Below are positions 58,578 to 64,000 of a stretch of 64,000 nt of DNA, in pieces. The notes under the pieces were generated by a model. It saw only the letters and a program-made list of their open reading frames with translations. It searched no databases and had not been told where the DNA came from. Position numbers and translations under genes: made by a program. The first letter of the stretch is position 1, and every line of letters starts with the position of its first letter. The DNA is from Bradyrhizobium sp. DOA9 (GTDB lineage Bacteria; Pseudomonadota; Alphaproteobacteria; Rhizobiales; Xanthobacteraceae), in NCBI RefSeq assembly GCF_000617845.2, contig NZ_DF820425.1, positions 3,461,725 through 3,525,724 on the forward strand, read 5' to 3'.

Positions 58578-58608
58578 TTGACTCTTTGAGCGCCGTTAGC
58601 TTTATATT
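58578..58608 (+). promoter_or_regulatory. sigma70-like promoter for imuA
   Basis: TTGACT (58578-58583) and TATATT (58603-58608) are spaced by 19 bp; TTATAT one base earlier gives 18. The LexA box begins 2 bp downstream, where it would block transcription initiation. Confidence 0.5.
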
Positions 58609-58609
58609 A

Positions 58610-58624
58610 GAACATATCATGAAC
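58610..58624. promoter_or_regulatory. LexA box (SOS operator)
   Basis: GAAC-ATATCAT-GAAC is an exact match to the alphaproteobacterial LexA site GTTC-N7-GTTC read on the other strand. It lies 67 bp before imuA and 82 bp before the radical SAM gene, so one site could repress both directions. Confidence 0.85.
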
Positions 58625-58690
58625 AAATGAGCCAGCCGCTGGTTTCTCTTTCGAGAGCCATCGGCAATCACCTCTGAAGGAGCGGCGTAT

Positions 58691-59479
58691 ATGAGCGGCG
58701 CACGCATCAGCGCGCTTGCGATCCTGCGCGGCCAGATCGAGCGCATCGAGACGGCGGAGGTCGTGCATCCGCGCGATCGTATCGCGCTCGGCCATGGCGC
58801 GGCCGACGCCGCGCTGAAAGGCGGACTCGCGCGCGCGGCGATCCACGAGGTGTTTTGTGAGGGGCGTCAGGGCGCGGCCGCGACGGGCTTCGTCATGGGC
58901 CTTGCGGGACGCGTGAGCGCGCGCCGGCCGCTATTGTGGGTGCGGCAGGATTTTTCGGAAGTGGAAACCGGCGCCCTGTCGATGAGCGGGCTCGCCGAGC
59001 TTGGCCTCGATCCGCGCCGTGTGGTGATGGTGCGCGCCGCCGATGTCGAGAGCGCGCTGCGCACCTCGGCCGACGCGCTTGCCTGCGATGCGCTGGGGGC
59101 CGTCGTGCTCGAGCTCTGGGGCGAGACCAGGCAGTTTGATCTCGTGGCAAGCCGCAAGCTGACGCTCGCCGCGCAAGGCTCGGGCGTTACCGGCCTCTTG
59201 CTGCGGATGGCGGCGCAGCCGCTGCCTTCGACCGCGGAAACACGATGGATGCTGCGTGCGGCGCATTCGCCGCCGGGGGCCGCCTGGAGCGTTTGGGGCG
59301 CGCCGCGCTTCGATGCCGAGCTGTTGCGCAATCGTCATGGCCCCTGCGGCCGGTGGATCATGGAATGGAATTGTGATGAGTGCCAGTTCAGTGAACCGTC
59401 GACGTATCCTCAGCCTGTGGCTGCCGCGCCTGCCCATCGACAGGATCCAGCGCTTCTTCAACAGCGCCGGGCTGGGTAA
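58691..59479 (+). CDS. imuA: SOS mutagenesis protein ImuA
   Basis: A 262-residue RecA/SulA-like protein, first gene of the damage-inducible mutagenesis cassette. Landmarks: IHEVFCEGRQGAAATGFVMGL, RRPLLWVRQDFSEVETG, LGAVVLELWGE and ending with RWIMEWNCDECQF. The ATG has AAGGAG 8 nt upstream. Its last 104 nt overlap imuB in another frame, a feature known from rhizobial imuAB. With ImuB and DnaE2 it supports translesion synthesis. Confidence 0.92.
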   Translation: MSGARISALAILRGQIERIETAEVVHPRDRIALGHGAADAALKGGLARAAIHEVFCEGRQGAAATGFVMGLAGRVSARRPLLWVRQDFSEVETGALSMSGLAELGLDPRRVVMVRAADVESALRTSADALACDALGAVVLELWGETRQFDLVASRKLTLAAQGSGVTGLLLRMAAQPLPSTAETRWMLRAAHSPPGAAWSVWGAPRFDAELLRNRHGPCGRWIMEWNCDECQFSEPSTYPQPVAAAPAHRQDPALLQQRRAG

Positions 59480-60971
59480 AGCCAATCATCAGCCTGATAT
59501 CGTCGTCATCAAGGACAATAATGCGCTGGTGATCCATGCGCTGGACGAGGCCGCCGAACGCCTCGGCCTGTATATCGGCCAGCCGCTGGCCAATGCGCGG
59601 GCGATGTGTCCGGACTTGCGTGTGTTCGACGCCGATCTCGTGGCCGATGCGAAGACGCTCAGCGACATCGCCGATTGGTGCGACCGCTTCACCCCGCTGG
59701 TGGCGCTCGATCCGCCGCACGGGCTGTTCCTCGACATTACCGGCTGTGCCCATCTGTTCGGCGGTGAGGCCGCGCTGCTCAAGACGCTGGTCCGCGCCTT
59801 GGCCCGGCAAGGCTTTGCCGTCAGCGCGGCGATTGCGGGCACCTCGGTCTGTGCCCGCACGCTGACGCGGCAGGCATCCGGCACCATCGTGGCCGATGGC
59901 GGCGAGGCGGAGGCGATCAGGTCGTTTCCAGTCTCCGCGCTCGGTGCAGGTGAGGCCATCACCACCGGCCTGCGCCGCGCCGGGCTGAAGACCATCGGCG
60001 ATGTCGCATCGCGCGAGCGGAGCGAGATCACGGCGCGGTTCGGCGCCCGGTTCTCCACGCTGCTCGCCCATGCGCTGGGGCAGGGCGATGCGCCGATAAG
60101 TCCGCGCAAACCGCTGCCCGACTACATCGTGGAAAAACGCTTTGCCGAGCCGATCGCGACCGACACCATGATCGCGATGACGCTGTCGCGCCTGGCGGAC
60201 ACGTTGATCGCCTCGATGGAGAAACAGGGCAAGGGCGCGCGGCGGCTGGAGGCCGCCTTCTTCCGCACCGACGGCGTGGTGCGCACGATCACGGTCGAGA
60301 CCGGTCGCCCCGTGACGCGGAGCGCGGTGATCGACCGCCTGTTCCGCGAGCGGCTCGATGCACTCGCCGATCCCCTCGATCCCGGCTTCGGCTTCGACAT
60401 GGTGCGGCTGTCGGCGAGCCGCACCGAGATCGTGGCGCAGGAGCAGCGCGATCTCGACGCGCATGTCCACGACAATGACGAGCTCGCCGCGCTGATCGAC
60501 CGCATCGCCGCGCGCATCGGGGGAAAACGCGTCGTCGTGCACTTGCCGCAGGACACCCACATCCCCGAACGTGCGGTGCTGGCCGCATCGGCGCAGCATC
60601 ATCTCACCGCCGCCATGCAGGCCACATGGCCCGCGCGCACCGAGAGCGAGCCGCCGCTGCGTCCCTTGCGGCTGTTCGACAAGCCGGAGCCGATCAAGGT
60701 GCCGTTCGCGACCGTGCCCGACGGCCCGCCGCATCAATTCACCTGGCGCCGCGCGCTGCATGCGGTGGTGCGGGTGGAGGGGCCCGAGCGCATCGCGATG
60801 GAATGGTGGCGGCAGGACGGCAAGCAGCTGACGCGGGATTATTTCCGCATCGAGGATGCCGAGGGCCTGCGTTTCTGGATCTTTCGCGACGGTCTCTATG
60901 AAGGCGAGGTGTTCGACGGTGACGGCAAGCCTGCGTCTCCCGGCTGGTATGTGCACGGTCTCTTCGCATGA
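59376..60971 (+). CDS. imuB: Y-family polymerase-like protein ImuB
   Basis: A 531-residue member of the Y-family that lacks the full catalytic acid set and acts as a clamp-binding adaptor for DnaE2. N-terminal palm region: RILSLWLPRLPIDRIQRF, LDPPHGLFLDITGCAHLFGGE; then fingers and little-finger regions (GLRRAGLKTIGDVA, PRKPLPDYIVEKRFAEPIAT). The ATG at 59376 is used because it gives the MSASSVNRRRILSLWLP start and lies inside imuA. The stop overlaps the dnaE2 ATG (ATGA). Confidence 0.92.
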   Translation: MSASSVNRRRILSLWLPRLPIDRIQRFFNSAGLGKANHQPDIVVIKDNNALVIHALDEAAERLGLYIGQPLANARAMCPDLRVFDADLVADAKTLSDIADWCDRFTPLVALDPPHGLFLDITGCAHLFGGEAALLKTLVRALARQGFAVSAAIAGTSVCARTLTRQASGTIVADGGEAEAIRSFPVSALGAGEAITTGLRRAGLKTIGDVASRERSEITARFGARFSTLLAHALGQGDAPISPRKPLPDYIVEKRFAEPIATDTMIAMTLSRLADTLIASMEKQGKGARRLEAAFFRTDGVVRTITVETGRPVTRSAVIDRLFRERLDALADPLDPGFGFDMVRLSASRTEIVAQEQRDLDAHVHDNDELAALIDRIAARIGGKRVVVHLPQDTHIPERAVLAASAQHHLTAAMQATWPARTESEPPLRPLRLFDKPEPIKVPFATVPDGPPHQFTWRRALHAVVRVEGPERIAMEWWRQDGKQLTRDYFRIEDAEGLRFWIFRDGLYEGEVFDGDGKPASPGWYVHGLFA

Positions 60972-63900
60972 ATACGCCTGGCTATGCCGAGATCGGCATC
61001 ACCACGAACTTCTCCTTCCTGCGCGGCGGCTCGGATCCGCGCGCCTATGTGCATCAGGCCAGCAAGCTCGGGATTCCCGCGATCGGCATCGCCGACCACA
61101 ACACGCTCGCCGGCGTGGTGCGCGCCTGGAACGAGCTCGACAATGACAAGGTGCTGCACAAGCCGAAACTGTTGATCGGCGCCCGCATCGTCTTCATCGA
61201 CGGCACGCCCGACATCCTGGTCTATCCACGCGACCGCGCCGCCTATGGCCGGCTGTGCCAGCTCCTCACGAGGGGCAAGCGCGGCGACGACATCACGCGG
61301 ATCGAGAAGGGCGAGTGTCATCTCAGGCTTGACGATCTCCTGGAATTCTCGGAAGGCCAGCTCCTGGTCCTGACGCTGCCGCATCGCTTCGAAGCCGTGC
61401 AGGCGCTGGATGTCCTCGCAAAGCTCAAAGCCAGTCGCGCCGATGGCGTCTGGCTGGCGGCGAGCCTGCTCTATCGCGGCGACGACAAGCGTCGTCTCTC
61501 GCGGCTCGATGATCTCGCCGCAAAGGCCAAGGTGCCGCTGCTCGCGACCAACGAGGTGCTGTATCACGATCCCGGCCGCCGTCCGCTTCAGGACGTGCTG
61601 ACCTGCATCCGGGAAAAGACCACGATCGAGGCGATTGGGCGGAAGCTCGAGGCCAATGCCGAGCGCTTCCTGAAAACGCCGCGCGAGATGGCGCGGCTGT
61701 TCCGCGATGTCCCCGAGGCAGTCGCGGAGACCATGCGCTTCGCGGACGCAATCGAGTTCTCGCTCGACCAGCTCAAGTACCAATATCCCGACGAGCCGGT
61801 GCCGCCGGGCAAGACCGCGCAGGGGCATCTGGAGGATCTGACCTGGGCGGGCGTCGACAAATATTTCGACGGCAAGATCGACGACAAGCTGCGCGCCACC
61901 CTGAAGAAGGAGCTCGCGCTGATCGCCGAGCTGAAATACGCGCACTACTTCCTCACCGTGCACGACATCGTGCACTACGCGCGCAGCCAGAACATTTTGT
62001 GCCAGGGCCGCGGCTCGGCGGCGAATTCGGCCGTGTGCTACGTGCTCGGCATCACCTCGGTCGACCCGACCAAGGTCGACCTGTTGTTCGAGCGCTTCAT
62101 CTCCAAGGAACGGCTGGAGCCGCCCGATATCGACGTCGATTTCGAGCATTCGCGGCGCGAAGAGGTGATGCAATATGTCTACCGCCGCTACGGCCGCCAC
62201 CGCGCCGCGATCATCGCCACCGTCATCCATTACCGCCCGCGCAGCGCCATCCGCGACGTCGGCAAGGCGCTCGGCCTGACCGAGGACGTCACCGCCGCGC
62301 TCGCCGATACCGTCTGGGGCAGCTGGGGCAAGGGCCTCAACGACATGCAGGTCCGGCAGGCCGGGCTCGATCCGCAAAATCCCATGATCAATCTCGCGGT
62401 CGAGCTCGCGACCGAGCTGATCGAATTCCCGCGCCATCTTTCCCAGCATGTCGGCGGCTATGTGCTGACCCAGGACCGGCTCGACACCTATGTGCCGATC
62501 GGCAATGCCGCGATGGACGACCGCACCTTCATCGAATGGGACAAGGACGACGTCGACGCGCTTCATATGATGAAGGTCGACGTGCTCGCCCTGGGCATGC
62601 TGACCTGCATCAGGAAATGTTTCGATCTGATCGACCAGCACAAGGGCGAGCGTTTTGTGCTGGCGAGCGTCCCGCAGGACGATCCCAACGTCTATGACAT
62701 GCTGTGCCGCGGGGAATCGCTCGGCGTGTTCCAGGTCGAGAGCCGCGCCCAGATGAACATGCTGCCGCGGCTGAAGCCGCGCACCTTCTACGATCTCGTC
62801 ATCGAGGTCGCGATCGTGCGTCCCGGGCCGATCCAGGGCGACATGGTGCATCCTTACTTGCGGCGGCGGAACGGGCTGGAAAAGGTGAGCTATCCGTCTC
62901 CGTCGCCGGAGCATGGCGACAAGGACGAACTCTACAAGGTGCTGCACAAGACGCTCGGTGTCCCGCTGTTCCAGGAGCAGGCGATGCGCATCGCGATCGA
63001 GGCCGCACATTTCACCTCCGAGGAAGCCAACGGCCTGCGCCGCTCGATGGCGACCTTCCGCAATGTCGGCACCATCGGCCAATACGAGGAGAAGCTGATC
63101 GGCAACATGGTCGCCCGCGGCTACGACCCCAATTTCGCCAAAAGCTGCTTTGACCAGATCAAGGGATTTGGCTCCTACGGCTTTCCGGAGAGCCATGCCG
63201 CGAGCTTTGCGCAGCTGGTCTACATCTCGTCGTGGCTGAAGCACTATCATCCCGACGCCTTCTGCTGCGGTCTGTTGAACTCGCAGCCGATGGGCTTTTA
63301 TGCGCCGGCGCAGATCGTCGGCGATGCCCGCAAGAACGGTGTCGAGGTCCGCGACATCGACGTGTCCTACAGCTTTGCGCAGAACACGCTGGAGCAGGGG
63401 AGCGGCAAGTACTGCGCCGTGCGCCTCGGCTTCCGCCAGATCGACGGCTTCCATTGGCTGGATGAAGATGAAGAGAGACTGAAACGCTCCCAGCTGTCAT
63501 TCCGGGATTTGCCTGAAGAATCTTCCGTGATTGGGCCGGTCTTGCCGCAGGCTCCGTTCACCTCTCCCCAACGGGGAGAGGTCGATTTGCTCCTCGCGAT
63601 GCGAAGCATCGTCGAGTGCAAATCGGGTGAGGGGGCTCAGGTCCCTCGAGAGACCCCACCCCTCACCCGCGCCTTCGGCGCGACCTCTCCCTATGGGAGA
63701 GGTGTAGCACCTCCGATGCCTCAGCAGGACTGGGCCGACCGCATCGTCGCCGCGCGCAACCGTCGCCCCTTCACGTCACTGGAAGATTTCGCCCGCGACA
63801 CCGGCCTGCCCAAGCGCGCGCTGATCCTCTTGGCGGACGCCGATGCGTTCCGCTCGCTCGGGCTCGACCGCCGCGAGGCGCTGTGGCAGGTGCGGCGGCT

Positions 63901-64000
63901 GCCCGACGACGTGCCGCTGCCGCTGTTCGAGGCGGCGACCGCGCGCGAGCAGCCGGACGAAGGCGCAAAACCGCTGCCGGTGATGCCGCGCGCCGAGCAG
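60968..64000 (+). CDS. dnaE2: error-prone DNA polymerase III alpha subunit DnaE2 (3' end outside window)
   Basis: 1011 codons are visible without a stop. An N-terminal PHP domain (EIGITTNFSFLRGGSDPRAYV, GIADHNTLAG) is followed by the polymerase III palm with catalytic acids in PPDIDVDFEHSRREEV, then AIVRPGPIQGDMVHPYLRRR, and SYGFPESHAASFAQLVY. DnaE2 performs translesion synthesis with ImuA and ImuB. After GFHWLDEDEERL an extra stretch of about 70-80 residues appears before DWADRIVAARNRRPFTSLEDFA; much of it is encoded by a dispersed palindromic repeat (63560-63703). The C-terminal OB-fold region is beyond the window. Confidence 0.93.
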   Translation, partial: MNTPGYAEIGITTNFSFLRGGSDPRAYVHQASKLGIPAIGIADHNTLAGVVRAWNELDNDKVLHKPKLLIGARIVFIDGTPDILVYPRDRAAYGRLCQLLTRGKRGDDITRIEKGECHLRLDDLLEFSEGQLLVLTLPHRFEAVQALDVLAKLKASRADGVWLAASLLYRGDDKRRLSRLDDLAAKAKVPLLATNEVLYHDPGRRPLQDVLTCIREKTTIEAIGRKLEANAERFLKTPREMARLFRDVPEAVAETMRFADAIEFSLDQLKYQYPDEPVPPGKTAQGHLEDLTWAGVDKYFDGKIDDKLRATLKKELALIAELKYAHYFLTVHDIVHYARSQNILCQGRGSAANSAVCYVLGITSVDPTKVDLLFERFISKERLEPPDIDVDFEHSRREEVMQYVYRRYGRHRAAIIATVIHYRPRSAIRDVGKALGLTEDVTAALADTVWGSWGKGLNDMQVRQAGLDPQNPMINLAVELATELIEFPRHLSQHVGGYVLTQDRLDTYVPIGNAAMDDRTFIEWDKDDVDALHMMKVDVLALGMLTCIRKCFDLIDQHKGERFVLASVPQDDPNVYDMLCRGESLGVFQVESRAQMNMLPRLKPRTFYDLVIEVAIVRPGPIQGDMVHPYLRRRNGLEKVSYPSPSPEHGDKDELYKVLHKTLGVPLFQEQAMRIAIEAAHFTSEEANGLRRSMATFRNVGTIGQYEEKLIGNMVARGYDPNFAKSCFDQIKGFGSYGFPESHAASFAQLVYISSWLKHYHPDAFCCGLLNSQPMGFYAPAQIVGDARKNGVEVRDIDVSYSFAQNTLEQGSGKYCAVRLGFRQIDGFHWLDEDEERLKRSQLSFRDLPEESSVIGPVLPQAPFTSPQRGEVDLLLAMRSIVECKSGEGAQVPRETPPLTRAFGATSPYGRGVAPPMPQQDWADRIVAARNRRPFTSLEDFARDTGLPKRALILLADADAFRSLGLDRREALWQVRRLPDDVPLPLFEAATAREQPDEGAKPLPVMPRAEQ
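63560..63703. repeat. dispersed palindromic repeat inside dnaE2 coding sequence
   Basis: ACCTCTCCCC/GGGGAGAGGT at 63560-63581, CGATTTGC/GCAAATCG flanking a further stem at about 63583-63626, and CCTCACCCGCGCCTTCGGCGCGACCTCTCCC...GGGAGAGGT at 63661-63703. This is the CTCTCCC...GGGAGAGG type of intergenic repeat that is frequent in bradyrhizobial genomes. It keeps the dnaE2 frame open. Confidence 0.8.

Overview
This window is high-GC alphaproteobacterial DNA, most likely Bradyrhizobium or a close relative in the Nitrobacteraceae. The evidence is a full hopanoid gene set including the 2-methylhopanoid methylase hpnP, an imuA-imuB-dnaE2 SOS cassette with an alphaproteobacterial GAAC-N7-GAAC LexA box, many LivK/UgpB-type transporter genes, and several families of dispersed palindromic repeats. 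The genus is inferred from gene content, not from a marker gene.

Layout. 1-8.9 kb: a GntR regulator with two SsuC/TauC-like permeases, a divergent Fe-type alcohol dehydrogenase, then a UgpB/MalFGK-like ABC transporter with a divergent LysR regulator. 9-13.7 kb: an HD hydrolase, an epoxide-hydrolase-like protein, an HdeD-like membrane protein, an orphan LivK-like binding protein and a cyclase-family hydrolase. 14-18 kb: a frameshifted ketopantoate-reductase-like gene, an acyl-CoA dehydrogenase, and an AraC regulator overlapped by a small conserved-looking ORF. 18-24.6 kb: two chemoreceptors (one ending in a PilZ domain) flanking a small exported protein and a polytopic membrane protein.

24.8-31.3 kb: ethanolamine ammonia-lyase genes eutB and eutC with hpnP between them, then an MMPL/RND transporter. 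31-33.4 kb: three small exported proteins of unknown function. 33.6-50 kb: the hopanoid locus. hpnC-hpnD-hpnE-shc-hpnG run rightward with overlapping or short junctions and end at a terminator; hpnH-ispH run leftward; hpnN and hpnO run rightward. The two halves are separated by about 3.3 kb of accessory DNA: an intact vapBC module, a decayed second vapB, an IS110-family transposase and repeat debris. Together these genes would convert farnesyl diphosphate to squalene, hopene, adenosylhopane and aminohopanoids, with HpnN moving hopanoids to the outer membrane.

50-55.8 kb: an alpha/beta hydrolase with a GMC oxidoreductase, an M20 amidohydrolase and a Pit phosphate transporter. 55.8-64 kb: a damage-response locus. 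A LexA box lies between a leftward radical-SAM/UdgX pair and rightward imuA-imuB-dnaE2. dnaE2 leaves the window at its 3' end and carries an in-frame dispersed palindromic repeat. No rRNA, tRNA, CRISPR array or riboswitch was seen.
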